Shown here in pieces: positions 1 to 8,607 of a stretch of 44,334 bases of DNA (positions within the stretch are counted from its first letter, which is position 1; every line of letters starts with the position of its first letter). The notes below the pieces were generated by a model. The model saw only the letters and a list, made by a program, of their open reading frames with translations. It did no database searches and had not been told where the DNA came from. The translations under genes were made by a program, and so were the position numbers. The stretch comes from Microbacterium sp. (GTDB taxonomy: Bacteria; Actinomycetota; Actinomycetes; Actinomycetales; Microbacteriaceae): the NCBI GenBank assembly GCA_003524435.1, contig DQHP01000122.1:13857-58190 (forward strand), given 5' to 3'.

Positions 1-384
1 GGCGGGAGCCTCCTCAGCGGGAGCCTCCTTCTTCTCAGCCTTCGGCTTCACGACAGACTTCTTGGCTGCGTCGATCTCGAAGGGAACCTTCGGCTCTGCA
101 ACCTGGACGGTGGACTTCGCGTCCTTGTCGCCCTTGAACTTGCCCCAGTCGCCCGTGAGCTTCAGAAGCGCTGCAACCTGCTCAGACGGCTGCGCGCCGA
201 CGGAGAGCCAGTACTGCGCGCGGTCCGAGTTGACCTCGATGAACGAGGGCTGCTCGGTGGGGTGGTACTTACCGATCTCCTCGATGACACGACCATCACG
301 CTTGGTGCGCGAGTCGGCAACGACGATGCGGTAATAAGGCGCGCGGATTTTACCCATGCGCTTGAGACGAATCTTGACAGCCAC
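1..384 (-). CDS. rpsP: 30S ribosomal protein S16 (3' end outside the window)
   Basis: Component of the small ribosomal subunit that helps fold 16S rRNA. The visible protein begins with the S16 signature MAVKIRLKRMGKIRAPYYRIVV and keeps the family pattern for about 90 residues. It then continues into an Ala/Glu/Lys-rich tail of the type seen in long actinobacterial S16 proteins, with no stop before base 1. The start is a GTG at 384, chosen because CAGGAG lies 5-6 bases upstream and the next in-frame ATG would cut off the conserved N-terminus. In many actinobacteria rpsP directly follows ffh and precedes a KH-domain protein, rimM and trmD; here about 6.6 kb of other genes separates it from ffh, which lies on the same strand. 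Identification is firm; the length is unknown because of truncation. Confidence 0.95.
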   Translation of the reverse strand, partial: MAVKIRLKRMGKIRAPYYRIVVADSRTKRDGRVIEEIGKYHPTEQPSFIEVNSDRAQYWLSVGAQPSEQVAALLKLTGDWGKFKGDKDAKSTVQVAEPKVPFEIDAAKKSVVKPKAEKKEAPAEEAPA

Positions 385-591
385 GATTCTCCTGAATGGT
401 GTGGAAAGTAAATGAACCGATCGCCTGGAGAGTGGGGTGCACACCCGGCGGAAGCTCTAAGGGGTGGACGAAATCTGGATAGAGGGTCGAGAACGTCGTC
501 CGACCTTCTATTCTGCCAGATGCTGAGCCGTCTCGCGAACGCACGGCACGCGCGTCATCATTTAGAACTCTCCGCGTGTCAGAATGTGCTC
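385..591. promoter_or_regulatory. Divergent region between rpsP and the YbdK-like gene
   Basis: Non-coding gap upstream of both divergent genes. On the minus strand a TGGCAGAATAG element (about 508-518) resembles a -10 region and would give rpsP a leader of roughly 120 nt. No convincing -35 partner is visible. The reading frame of the plus-strand gene stays open back to 412, but that part has no family similarity I recognise and is treated here as untranslated. Confidence 0.35.
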
Positions 592-1737
592 GTGACGATC
601 GAATTCGCCTCATCTCCGCGCTCCACCGTGGGCCTGGAATGGGAGATCATGCTCGCAGATCCTGAAACGGGTGATCTCGTCGGGCGAGCACCCGAACTTC
701 TCACCGCTCTCGAAGCGGAAAGCCATAACGAGCGTCATACGGTCACCGGCGAGTTGCTCACGAACACTATCGAAGTTACCAGCGGTATCGGCGAGACCGT
801 CGCGCACGCTGTCAGCGACGTTGCCGCAGCAATTGCGGCTGTTCGGCGCGCAACGGATCCAATTGGTGTGGAGTTGCTCTCGGCGGGCAGTCATCCGTTC
901 GCGCAGTGGTACGACCAGAAGGTCACCGACAAAAGCCGCTATCACGCGCTCATCGAACGCACGCAGTGGTGGGGACGCAACATGATGATCTGGGGCATTC
1001 ATGTGCACGTCGGCGTGGATGATCGAGAGAAAGTGATTCCGATCATTAATGCACTTGCGTCCTATCTCCCTCATTTGCAGGCGTTGTCAGCATCGAGCCC
1101 ATTCTGGGCAGGTGAGCGCACCGGATACGCGTCCAACCGGGTGCTGGTATTCCAACAGCTTCCGACTGCTGGCCTCCCCTGGCCGTTGAAGTCTTGGGAC
1201 GAGTTCGAGAGTTATCTCAATGACATGATTCGCACGGGTGTAATGGCCGATGCCACCGAGGTCCGCTGGGACATCCGGCCCGCACCGCGGTGGGGCACTA
1301 TTGAGGTGCGGGCGTGCGATGGGATGTCTACCCTCGCCGAACTTGCATCCGTCGCCGCGCTCGTACAGGTGCTCGTGGAACATTTCTCGCGCGAAATGGA
1401 TCAAGGACGCCCTCTGCCCACAATGCCCGCGTGGTTTCACCGCGAGAACAAGTGGCGCACCGCACGTTTTGGCCTCGATGCGAGGATTATTGTCGACGCC
1501 GATGGCACGCAGGTGCCCGTGCGTGATCACTTGGTCGAAACGATCGGCGCTCTCTCGCCGGTATCTGTCGATTTGAATTGCGTGGCTGAGTTCGCCGGGC
1601 TGACCACGATCCTCGACTCTGGTGCCAGTTACCAGCGCCAGCTTGACGTCGCCGAATCAGCCGACTGGAATCTGCGCGAGGTCGTGCATCACCTCATCCG
1701 GGAATTCCGAACCGGCCCAGAGACTTCAGTACGCTGA
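592..1737 (+). CDS. YbdK-type carboxylate-amine ligase (glutamate-cysteine ligase family 2)
   Basis: Member of the GCS2 family, ATP-dependent enzymes that join a carboxylate (typically glutamate gamma-carboxyl) to an amine such as cysteine. Family hallmarks are visible: VGLEWE near the N-terminus (metal/ATP-binding Glu), the LLTNTIEV segment, GIHVHVGV with its two histidines, and EVRWDIRPAPRWGTIEVRAC toward the middle. About 381 residues is normal for YbdK proteins. I place the start at GTG 592 (MTIEFASSPRSTVG...), because family members begin within a few residues of this point; GTG 586 is an alternative, and no strong ribosome-binding site decides it. The gene stands alone and converges with the SorC regulator, 10 bases separating the stops. 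In mycothiol-using actinobacteria the true substrate of these enzymes is usually unproven, so the exact reaction is left open. Confidence 0.85.
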   Translation: MTIEFASSPRSTVGLEWEIMLADPETGDLVGRAPELLTALEAESHNERHTVTGELLTNTIEVTSGIGETVAHAVSDVAAAIAAVRRATDPIGVELLSAGSHPFAQWYDQKVTDKSRYHALIERTQWWGRNMMIWGIHVHVGVDDREKVIPIINALASYLPHLQALSASSPFWAGERTGYASNRVLVFQQLPTAGLPWPLKSWDEFESYLNDMIRTGVMADATEVRWDIRPAPRWGTIEVRACDGMSTLAELASVAALVQVLVEHFSREMDQGRPLPTMPAWFHRENKWRTARFGLDARIIVDADGTQVPVRDHLVETIGALSPVSVDLNCVAEFAGLTTILDSGASYQRQLDVAESADWNLREVVHHLIREFRTGPETSVR

Positions 1738-1747
1738 CGCCACAGGT

Positions 1748-2719
1748 CTACGCAGCTTCGGCGAGTAGCCGCGCGAGAGACTCGTCCAGCACCACGTCGG
1801 TTATCGTTCCCGCCGCGATTGCCGCACGCAGACTCGCGAGTTTCTTCGCACCAGAAACAATGCACACCCTTCGCGGCACTCGTCGGAGGCGATCCAACCC
1901 TGGCCCTGTCGCTCGGGCATTGAGACGAATATCCTTCCAACTTCCGTCCGCGCGGAAGAAGACTGTCGCCACATCTCCGATGGCTTCGTCCTCGCGAAGG
2001 CTGCGGTAGTCCTCACCGCTGAGGTACCCGCCCACATACACACGACTGGGAACATCAGCAGCAGGTGAGCCCAGACTGAAAACGGCCAGGTCCATCTTGG
2101 ATTGATAGTGCAACACGCGTTTCGTACTTCGTTCCTGCCACATCGCCTCGCGGGTTTGCGGATTGTCGAAGAAAGCGGGGACCGGAAACTGCTCTACCTG
2201 CGCTCCAAACGCATGGCCAAAGCGTTGCAAAATATCGCTCGAGTATTCGACACCACTGGACTGGGTGTTGCCGGCGCCGTTAAGTTGAACCACGGTTGTG
2301 TCGTGGGTGGATTTCTGTACAAGTGCTCGGCTGACAACGCTGAGCGTTGAGCCCCATGCAACACCAACGATCATGTTGGATTCGATGAACTGCGAGAGTA
2401 ATCGGCCCGCGGTCAAAGCGACGCGCTCTACCCGTTCAAGTTCGCTGACGATCTCTGGCATCGGAACAACGTGCGCGGTGATGTGGAATCGATCACGAAT
2501 GTTCTGTTCCAGCATCCCGACCCGCTCAAATGGCGAGTTCACACGAATATCGACGAGGCCGGTGGTTCGAGCGTAACTGAGCAATCGCGACACAGACGAG
2601 CGCGACGTGCTCAGCTCTCGCGCAATCGCATCCATCGTCTTGTCCTGCATGTAATACAGTTTTGCGGCTGTAAGAGCAGCGGTCAGTTTCCCATCCCGAG
2701 CGTGTGAATCCCTTGTCAC
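1748..2719 (-). CDS. SorC/DeoR-family sugar-binding transcriptional regulator (probable glycerol operon regulator)
   Basis: Transcription factor with an N-terminal helix-turn-helix (AARELSTSRSSVSRLL-like segment: DAIARELSTSRSSVSRLLS) and the large C-terminal SorC sugar-phosphate-binding domain, shown by VGVAWGSTLSVV, VVQLNGAG and DLAVFSLGS. Start GTG 2719 is preferred: GGGAGG sits 7 bases upstream and the protein then has the usual length (323 residues), whereas the open frame back to 2782 adds an atypical Cys/Arg-rich stretch. It is divergent from glpD, with a palindrome between them, so it most likely represses or controls glpD-glpF-glpK in response to a phosphorylated ligand, perhaps glycerol 3-phosphate or dihydroxyacetone phosphate; the ligand is inferred from context only. 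This is not the classical GlpR fold of the small DeoR repressors. Confidence 0.85.
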   Translation of the reverse strand: MTRDSHARDGKLTAALTAAKLYYMQDKTMDAIARELSTSRSSVSRLLSYARTTGLVDIRVNSPFERVGMLEQNIRDRFHITAHVVPMPEIVSELERVERVALTAGRLLSQFIESNMIVGVAWGSTLSVVSRALVQKSTHDTTVVQLNGAGNTQSSGVEYSSDILQRFGHAFGAQVEQFPVPAFFDNPQTREAMWQERSTKRVLHYQSKMDLAVFSLGSPAADVPSRVYVGGYLSGEDYRSLREDEAIGDVATVFFRADGSWKDIRLNARATGPGLDRLRRVPRRVCIVSGAKKLASLRAAIAAGTITDVVLDESLARLLAEAA

Positions 2720-2741
2720 AATGGCCTCCCATCGACAATAG

Positions 2742-2757
2742 TTGCACATACGTGCAA
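2742..2757. promoter_or_regulatory. Palindromic operator candidate for the SorC regulator
   Basis: TTGCAC-ATAC-GTGCAA, a perfect 6-4-6 inverted repeat, lies in the 100-bp gap between the divergent regulator and glpD, 22 bases upstream of the regulator start codon. Its TGCAC/GTGCA arms resemble operators known for other SorC-family regulators. The position fits autoregulation plus control of glpD. Confidence 0.6.
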
Positions 2758-2819
2758 GAGGTTTGCGCGGGACGGGGTTCACCCTCGAAGCTGGGCTCAG
2801 TCAATGAAAGAGGTCGACG

Positions 2820-4529
2820 ATGATTGATCCGACACGTACGTCGCTCCGCGCCAACGAAATTCAGTCCGTCCGCGAGTCTGGTCACACACCGGTACTCATC
2901 ATCGGCGGAGGAATCAACGGCATCTCCCTGTTCCGCGATCTCGCGCTGCAGGGTATCGACGCAGTTCTCGTTGAACGCGGTGACTTTGCCTCTGGCGCCT
3001 CCTCTGCATCGAGCCATATGATTCACGGTGGCGTCCGCTATCTCGAAAACGGTGAGTTCCGGCTCGTACGTGAATCCGTGCAGGAACGTAACGGCCTCCT
3101 CAAGGCAGCACCCCACTTTGTGAAGCCGCTGCAGACCACGATTCCGATCTACTCCACATTCTCGGGCATCCTCTCGGCCCCACTTCGCTTCCTCACGCAC
3201 CGCAGCGGAAAGCCGCAGGAGCGCGGCGCGATCCTCATCAAAATCGGATTGACGCTGTACGACACTTTCTCTCGTGATGGCGGCACAGTGCCACGGCACC
3301 GTTTCCTCGGTCGACGTAAGTCGCTTGCTGAGCTGCCTCATCTGGACCCCGACATCAAGTACACGGCGACCTACTACGATGCCTCAATGCACGATCCAGA
3401 GCGGTTGGCGCTCGATGTCCTCCAAGACGGCCGATCGGCTCGAGCAAGCGCTTACGCGCTGAACTATGTGGAAGCTGTCTCTCGCGACGGCGGCGCCGTT
3501 GTGCTGCGCGACAACTTCAGCGGAGAAGAGTTCTCCCTCACTGCAGATGTCATCGTCAATACTTCAGGGCCCTGGACTGACCTCACCAACGACGCTCTGG
3601 GAACGCAGACCCGCTTCATGGGCGGCACCAAGGGCTCGCACATCGTGCTTGATCACCCCGAGCTGCTGGAGGCGACGCAGGGGCGAGAGATCTTCTTCGA
3701 ACACTCCGACGGCCGCATCGTTCTGATCTACCCGCTTAAGGGCCGTGTGCTCGTGGGGACGACCGACATCGAAGCTGACCCTCGCGAACCCGCACGCTGC
3801 ACGGAGGCCGAAGTCGACTACTTCTTCGATCTCATTCATCACGTGTTCCCCCAGATCGCCCTGGATCGGGACCAGATCGTTTATCGCTTCGCGGGTATCC
3901 GTCCCCTCCCGCGCCACGAAGACACAGCGCCCGGTTTCGTCTCACGCGACTATCGCGTCGAGGTCGATGAGAGCGGCGCCGTGCCGATGGTGAGCCTTGT
4001 CGGCGGGAAGTGGACCACCTTCCGCGCGCTCGGTGCTGCTCTGTCCGAGCGCGTTCTTGAGGTGCTGGGCCGCCCACGTCCCGTTTCCACGGTAGGGCTG
4101 CCGATCGGCGGAGGGCGCGGCTTCCCCAAGACTGTACGTGCACGGCAGTCCTGGATCCAGACTCACCTATCTGGTGCGGGCGAGCGAGCCGACCAGATGC
4201 TCGCCCGATACGGTACGCGGGCGAGCGAGGTCTGGGAGTTTATCGAGTCCGCGGACGACACACTTCTCGAGGGAACTACGGTCTCTACGCGGGAATTGGA
4301 ATGGATGGTAAACCGAGAGTTTGTCGTGCATCTCGCCGACGTTGTTCTCAGGCGTACCAGCCTGGCATTTACCGGAGATGTCGACATCTCTGTGCTGGAC
4401 ACACTCGCGCGCGCGCTCGCTCCTCTGCTCGAGTGGGACGAAAAAGAGCGTGACGCAGAAATCGAAGCAACACGCGAGCTCCTCAACGACGCCCATGGGT
4501 TGTCGATCCCCACAGCTGCCCGTCGCTAA
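2820..4529 (+). CDS. glpD: FAD-dependent glycerol-3-phosphate dehydrogenase
   Basis: Oxidises glycerol 3-phosphate to dihydroxyacetone phosphate at the membrane and passes electrons to the quinone pool. The FAD-binding dinucleotide fold is visible at residues 24-40 (PVLIIGGGINGISLFRD), followed by the family segments SGASSASSHMIHGGVRYLE and YDASMHDPERL, and VGGKWTTFRALG near residue 400. The 569-residue length and C-terminal helical domain are normal. The ATG at 2820 is preceded by AAGAGG. It is the first gene of a glycerol operon followed by the facilitator and kinase, so together they carry imported glycerol to central metabolism. Likely controlled by the divergent SorC-type regulator through the palindrome at 2742. 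Confidence 0.96.
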   Translation: MIDPTRTSLRANEIQSVRESGHTPVLIIGGGINGISLFRDLALQGIDAVLVERGDFASGASSASSHMIHGGVRYLENGEFRLVRESVQERNGLLKAAPHFVKPLQTTIPIYSTFSGILSAPLRFLTHRSGKPQERGAILIKIGLTLYDTFSRDGGTVPRHRFLGRRKSLAELPHLDPDIKYTATYYDASMHDPERLALDVLQDGRSARASAYALNYVEAVSRDGGAVVLRDNFSGEEFSLTADVIVNTSGPWTDLTNDALGTQTRFMGGTKGSHIVLDHPELLEATQGREIFFEHSDGRIVLIYPLKGRVLVGTTDIEADPREPARCTEAEVDYFFDLIHHVFPQIALDRDQIVYRFAGIRPLPRHEDTAPGFVSRDYRVEVDESGAVPMVSLVGGKWTTFRALGAALSERVLEVLGRPRPVSTVGLPIGGGRGFPKTVRARQSWIQTHLSGAGERADQMLARYGTRASEVWEFIESADDTLLEGTTVSTRELEWMVNREFVVHLADVVLRRTSLAFTGDVDISVLDTLARALAPLLEWDEKERDAEIEATRELLNDAHGLSIPTAARR

Positions 4530-4620
4530 GCGACGCAGACCCGTCGGCCTCGCGACGGAATATCACTCATAGCCGCGACGACAGTGAGGCCGTCTTGCGG
4601 TAAGAAAGGTCAAAGAAGAC

Positions 4621-5373
4621 ATGACAGATATCAACCTGGGACTTTACTTTGTCTCAGAACTCGTTGGAACGGCAATGCTGGTCCTGCTCGGCTGTGGCGT
4701 TGTTGCCAACGTCGTGCTCACGAAGACGAAGGGCTTCGCCGGCGGGTTCCTCATGATCAACTGGGGCTGGGGCCTGGCAGTCTTCGCCGGTGTGCTCGTC
4801 TCGGCATATTCCGGTGCACTCATCAACCCTGCCGTCGCAATCGGCATGCTGATCGCTGGCACCATCACCGCTCCGATGTTCTTCATCGCCATCGCGGCGG
4901 AGCTGCTCGGTGGAATCATCGGTGCAATCCTGTGCTGGGCTTCCTACCGTCAGCACTTCGATGAGGAGGAAGACCCGGCAAACAAGCTCGCGGTGTTCTC
5001 CACTGGACCGCAGATCCGCTCTTACGCGCACAACCTCATCACCGAGATCATCGCAACCTTCGTACTCGTGTTCGTGATCTTCGCTTTCGCTGACTACGGC
5101 GACATCGAGGTAGGCGTACCCGGAGGCCTCGGACCGCTCACGGCTCTTCCCGTTGCCCTGCTTGTCGTCGGAATCGGCGCTTCGCTCGGTGGTCCCACCG
5201 GCTATGCGATCAACCCTGCTCGTGACCTCGGCCCGCGCATCGCACACGCCATCTTGCCCATCAAGGGCAAAGGCTCAAGCGACTGGGCATACTCCTGGGT
5301 TCCCGTTGCCGGCCCCCTCATCGGTGGTGCACTCGCGGCCTTTGCCGCTCCCGCAATGCTCGCGCTGGTGTAG
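4621..5373 (+). CDS. glpF: Glycerol uptake facilitator (aquaglyceroporin, MIP family)
   Basis: Membrane channel for facilitated diffusion of glycerol. Both half-helix NPA motifs are present, at residues 69-71 (ALINPAVAIG) and 198-200 (AINPARDLGPR). The Asp after NPAR is the usual mark of glycerol-conducting rather than water-only channels. Six hydrophobic membrane segments and two half-helices fit the 250-residue length. GAAAGG lies about 11 bases before the ATG. The 91-bp gap after glpD contains no obvious terminator, so it is probably co-transcribed with glpD and glpK. Confidence 0.95.
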   Translation: MTDINLGLYFVSELVGTAMLVLLGCGVVANVVLTKTKGFAGGFLMINWGWGLAVFAGVLVSAYSGALINPAVAIGMLIAGTITAPMFFIAIAAELLGGIIGAILCWASYRQHFDEEEDPANKLAVFSTGPQIRSYAHNLITEIIATFVLVFVIFAFADYGDIEVGVPGGLGPLTALPVALLVVGIGASLGGPTGYAINPARDLGPRIAHAILPIKGKGSSDWAYSWVPVAGPLIGGALAAFAAPAMLALV

Positions 5374-5427
5374 TTTGCGGCAGAACCCAGCACACGCTTT
5401 ACCCACGTATTTCAAAGGAGAAGAACA

Positions 5428-6942
5428 ATGGCTGATTACGTCATCGCAATCGATCAGGGCACCACGTCTAGTCGTGCGATCATCTTCGACAAGAAGGGCA
5501 CAATTGTAGAGACCGGTCAGAAGGAGCACGAGCAGATCCTCCCTAAGGCCGGCTGGGTCGAACACGATGCTTCCGAGATCTGGCGCAACGTGCAGGAGGT
5601 CATCGGACTGGCTCTGAGTCGCGCGGATCTTACGCGCCATGACATTGCTGCGGTGGGCATCACAAACCAGCGCGAAACTGCGGTGGTGTGGGATAAGACC
5701 ACTGGTGAGCCCGTCTACAACGCGATCGTCTGGCAGGACACACGTACCCAGGCGATTGTCGATCGTCTGGCCGGAGATGAGGGCGTCGACCGATTCAAGG
5801 AGATCGTAGGACTACCTCTGGCAACCTACTTCTCCGGAACCAAGATCTCGTGGATCCTCGAGAATGTCGATGGCGCCCGCGCCAAGGCGGATGCAGGCGA
5901 TCTCCTGTTCGGCACGACAGACACATGGGTCCTGTGGAATCTGACCGGTGGTGTTGATGGCGGTGTGCACGTGACCGACGTCACCAACGCCTCACGGACG
6001 ATGTTTATGGATCTCGAGACGCTCGAATGGCGCGATGACATCTTGGAAGAGTTCGGAGTTCCTCGGTCGATGCTGCCGGAGATCAAGTCGTCCTCCGAGG
6101 TATACGGCACGGCGAAGAGCTCGTCGCTGCTGCGTGAGACACCTATCGCTGGCATCCTCGGCGACCAGCAGGCGGCGACGTTCGGCCAGGCCGCGTTCAA
6201 CGCTGGCGAAAGCAAGAACACCTATGGCACCGGCTGCTTCCTCATCTTCCAGACGGGTGAGGAGATCGTGCGCTCCAAAAACGGGCTGCTCACGACAGTC
6301 GGCTACAAGCTCGGTGACGGGCCGACGCACTACGCGCTCGAAGGATCGATCGCGGTTGCGGGTTCGCTGATCCAGTGGCTGCGCGATCAACTGGGGCTTA
6401 TCTCTTCCGCGCCCGAGGTCGAAAAGCTTGCGTCGTCGGTTGAAGACAACGGTGGCGTCTACATCGTGCCGGCGTTCTCCGGTCTTTTCGCTCCGTACTG
6501 GCGACCGGATGCCCGCGGTGCGATCGTCGGCCTGACGCGCTTCGCGAACAAGAATCACATTGCACGGGCAGCACTCGAAGCCGTCGCGTTCCAGACACGC
6601 GACGTGCTCGATGCGGTCAACGCTGATGCCGGTGTTGACCTGACCGAGCTCAAGGTCGATGGCGGAATGGTTGCCAACGACGCTCTGATGCAGTTCCAGG
6701 CTGACATCCTCGGCGTTCCCGTTGTGCGACCTGAGGTTGCAGAAACCACCGCGCTAGGTGCCGCGTACGCGGCTGGCCTCGCGGTCGGATTCTGGAGTGG
6801 CCTCGATGACCTCAGTGCCAACTGGAGAGAGGACCGTCGTTGGGAGCCCACGATGGATGAGGCAGAGCGTGATCGGCTTCTGCGTCAGTGGCGCAAGGCC
6901 GTCACCAAGTCGATGGACTGGGTCGACGAAGACGTCGCGTAA
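5428..6942 (+). CDS. glpK: Glycerol kinase
   Basis: Phosphorylates glycerol with ATP to give sn-glycerol 3-phosphate, trapping it in the cytoplasm. The FGGY-kinase signature starts at once (AIDQGTTSSRAIIF, residues 7-20). It is followed by WVEHDASEIW, the nucleotide-domain segments NTYGTGCFL and PAFSGLFAPYWRPDARG, and VDGGMVANDALMQFQADILG near residue 412. Length 504 is typical. An excellent AAAGGAGAAG ribosome-binding site precedes the ATG. It is the last gene of glpD-glpF-glpK and is followed by a strong hairpin terminator. Confidence 0.97.
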   Translation: MADYVIAIDQGTTSSRAIIFDKKGTIVETGQKEHEQILPKAGWVEHDASEIWRNVQEVIGLALSRADLTRHDIAAVGITNQRETAVVWDKTTGEPVYNAIVWQDTRTQAIVDRLAGDEGVDRFKEIVGLPLATYFSGTKISWILENVDGARAKADAGDLLFGTTDTWVLWNLTGGVDGGVHVTDVTNASRTMFMDLETLEWRDDILEEFGVPRSMLPEIKSSSEVYGTAKSSSLLRETPIAGILGDQQAATFGQAAFNAGESKNTYGTGCFLIFQTGEEIVRSKNGLLTTVGYKLGDGPTHYALEGSIAVAGSLIQWLRDQLGLISSAPEVEKLASSVEDNGGVYIVPAFSGLFAPYWRPDARGAIVGLTRFANKNHIARAALEAVAFQTRDVLDAVNADAGVDLTELKVDGGMVANDALMQFQADILGVPVVRPEVAETTALGAAYAAGLAVGFWSGLDDLSANWREDRRWEPTMDEAERDRLLRQWRKAVTKSMDWVDEDVA

Positions 6943-6950
6943 TCTCGCGA

Positions 6951-6987
6951 AAATGCGGGGCCGGGGATTTTCCCCGGCCCCGCATTT
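6951..6987. terminator. Bidirectional intrinsic terminator between glpK and ffh
   Basis: A perfect 17-bp inverted repeat: 6951-6967 pairs with 6971-6987 around a 3-base TTT loop, with AAA/TTT at the outer ends. It sits between convergent genes and should stop transcription from both sides. The GC-rich core is GCGGGGCCGGGGA. Confidence 0.9.
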
Positions 6988-7002
6988 GTACGTCCGTAAG
7001 AC

Positions 7003-8559
7003 TTAGTTCTTCCCGAAGAGCTTCTGGATCTCTGCGAGGTCAGCCTCGGATGGCGCTTGCTGACTCCCAAGGCCAAAACCACTTCCCGACCCTGTCGAAG
7101 AACCGGCCTGCAATCCTGCGTTTTCAGCAGCACGCTTTGCGGGGTTCCCCGAGCGCGAAACGCTCTTGTTCTTGCCCTTCTTCCCTCGCTTCGACGAGGC
7201 GCCGGGACGGCCCATGCCTGGCATCGTGCCCATCCCCGGAATGTTCGGGGTACCGCCGCGCGCGACGGTCTTCATCATCTTTGCGGCCTGATCGAATCGC
7301 TGCACAAGCTGGTTAACATCGGTAACCGTCATGCCAGCGCCCTTGGCAATACGCAAACGGCGTGAGCCGTTGAGCAACTTGGGGTTTTGCCTCTCCCCCG
7401 GCGTCATCGAGCGAATGATCGCTTCGGTGCGATCAATTTCTTTCTCGTCGAAGTCATCGAGCTGCTGTTTCATCTGCCCCATGCCAGGGAGCATCCCCAG
7501 CATCTTCTTCATCGAGCCCATCTTCTTCATCTGCTGAAGCTGGTCGAGGAAGTCTTCGAGGGTGAACTGATCAGTCGCGAACTTTTCAGCGACCTTCTGC
7601 GCCTCTTCTTCATCGAAGGCCTGCTGCGCCTGCTCGATGAGCGTGAGGATGTCACCGAGGTCGAGAATACGGCTTGCCATCCGGTCCGGATAGAACGGCT
7701 CGAGATCATCGAGTCCTTCACCGGTAGAAGCGAAGATAATCGGGCGACCTGTGACGGATGCGACCGAAAGTGCCGCACCGCCTCGGGCGTCACCGTCCAG
7801 CTTCGACAGCACGACACCTGTGAAGTCGACACCTTCTTGGAACGCCTTTGCCGTGTTGACGGCATCCTGACCGATCATCGCGTCGATGACGAACAGGACC
7901 TCATCAGGATCGACCGCTTTGCGGATATCGGATGCCTGCTTCATGAGTTCTGCGTCAACGCCCAGGCGTCCGGCCGTGTCGATGATGACCACGTCATGCT
8001 GCTGGCGGCGGGCATGCTCAACGCCGTCGCGGGACACCTTAACGGGATCGCCGACGCCTTTACCCGGTTCGGGAGCGTAGACCGTCGCGCCAGCCTGCTC
8101 AGCAACGACCTGCAGCTGATTCACTGCGTTCGGGCGCTGGAGGTCAGCGGCTACCAGCAGTGGGGTGTGGCCGTCCTTCTCAAGCTGCTTTGCGAGCTTT
8201 CCGGCGAACGTGGTCTTACCTGACCCCTGGAGACCGGCGAGCATAATCACCGTCGGCGGCGTCTTTGCGAACTCAAGACGACGCTGCTCGCCACCAAGAA
8301 TGCCGACGAGCTCTTCGTTGACGATCTGGACGACCTGCTGCGCAGGGTTCAGCGCTTTGCTGACCTCGTCGCCGAGGGCACGCTCACGCACCTTCGCGGT
8401 GAAGTCCTTCACGACGACGAGCGCGACGTCGGCATCAAGCAGTGCGCGACGAATCTCGCGCACTGTGCCGTCGACGTCGGCGGCAGTCAGCTTTCCCTTC
8501 GTACGAAGGTTGCGGAAAGTCTCGGTAAGTCGATCAGAGAGGGTGCCAAAAGTAGCCAT
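7003..8559 (-). CDS. ffh: Signal recognition particle protein Ffh (SRP54)
   Basis: GTPase that binds 4.5S RNA and signal peptides on ribosomes and hands them to FtsY. The N-domain helices come first, then the G domain with the P-loop GLQGSGKTT (residues 109-117), DTAGR and SKLDGDARGG. The M domain is methionine-rich (MKKMGSMKKMLGMLPGMGQM) and carries the RNA-binding SxxxRxxRIAKGAG-type motif (LLNGSRRLRIAKGAGM). The Gly/Ser-rich tail ends in IQKLFGKN. Length 518 is usual. The receptor gene ftsY lies 3 kb away on the same strand. Start ATG 8559 matches family N-termini. Confidence 0.97.
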   Translation of the reverse strand: MATFGTLSDRLTETFRNLRTKGKLTAADVDGTVREIRRALLDADVALVVVKDFTAKVRERALGDEVSKALNPAQQVVQIVNEELVGILGGEQRRLEFAKTPPTVIMLAGLQGSGKTTFAGKLAKQLEKDGHTPLLVAADLQRPNAVNQLQVVAEQAGATVYAPEPGKGVGDPVKVSRDGVEHARRQQHDVVIIDTAGRLGVDAELMKQASDIRKAVDPDEVLFVIDAMIGQDAVNTAKAFQEGVDFTGVVLSKLDGDARGGAALSVASVTGRPIIFASTGEGLDDLEPFYPDRMASRILDLGDILTLIEQAQQAFDEEEAQKVAEKFATDQFTLEDFLDQLQQMKKMGSMKKMLGMLPGMGQMKQQLDDFDEKEIDRTEAIIRSMTPGERQNPKLLNGSRRLRIAKGAGMTVTDVNQLVQRFDQAAKMMKTVARGGTPNIPGMGTMPGMGRPGASSKRGKKGKNKSVSRSGNPAKRAAENAGLQAGSSTGSGSGFGLGSQQAPSEADLAEIQKLFGKN

Positions 8560-8607
8560 GGTGCTCTTGATTCTACGCGAGCGGATGCCAGGGGTGATGC
8601 CGCGGCG

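Noticed and set aside
412..591. N-terminal extension of the YbdK-like protein from ATG 412
   Set aside because: The extra 60 residues are Arg/Ser/His-rich, not seen in the family, and have no ribosome-binding site that sets them above the GTG at 592.
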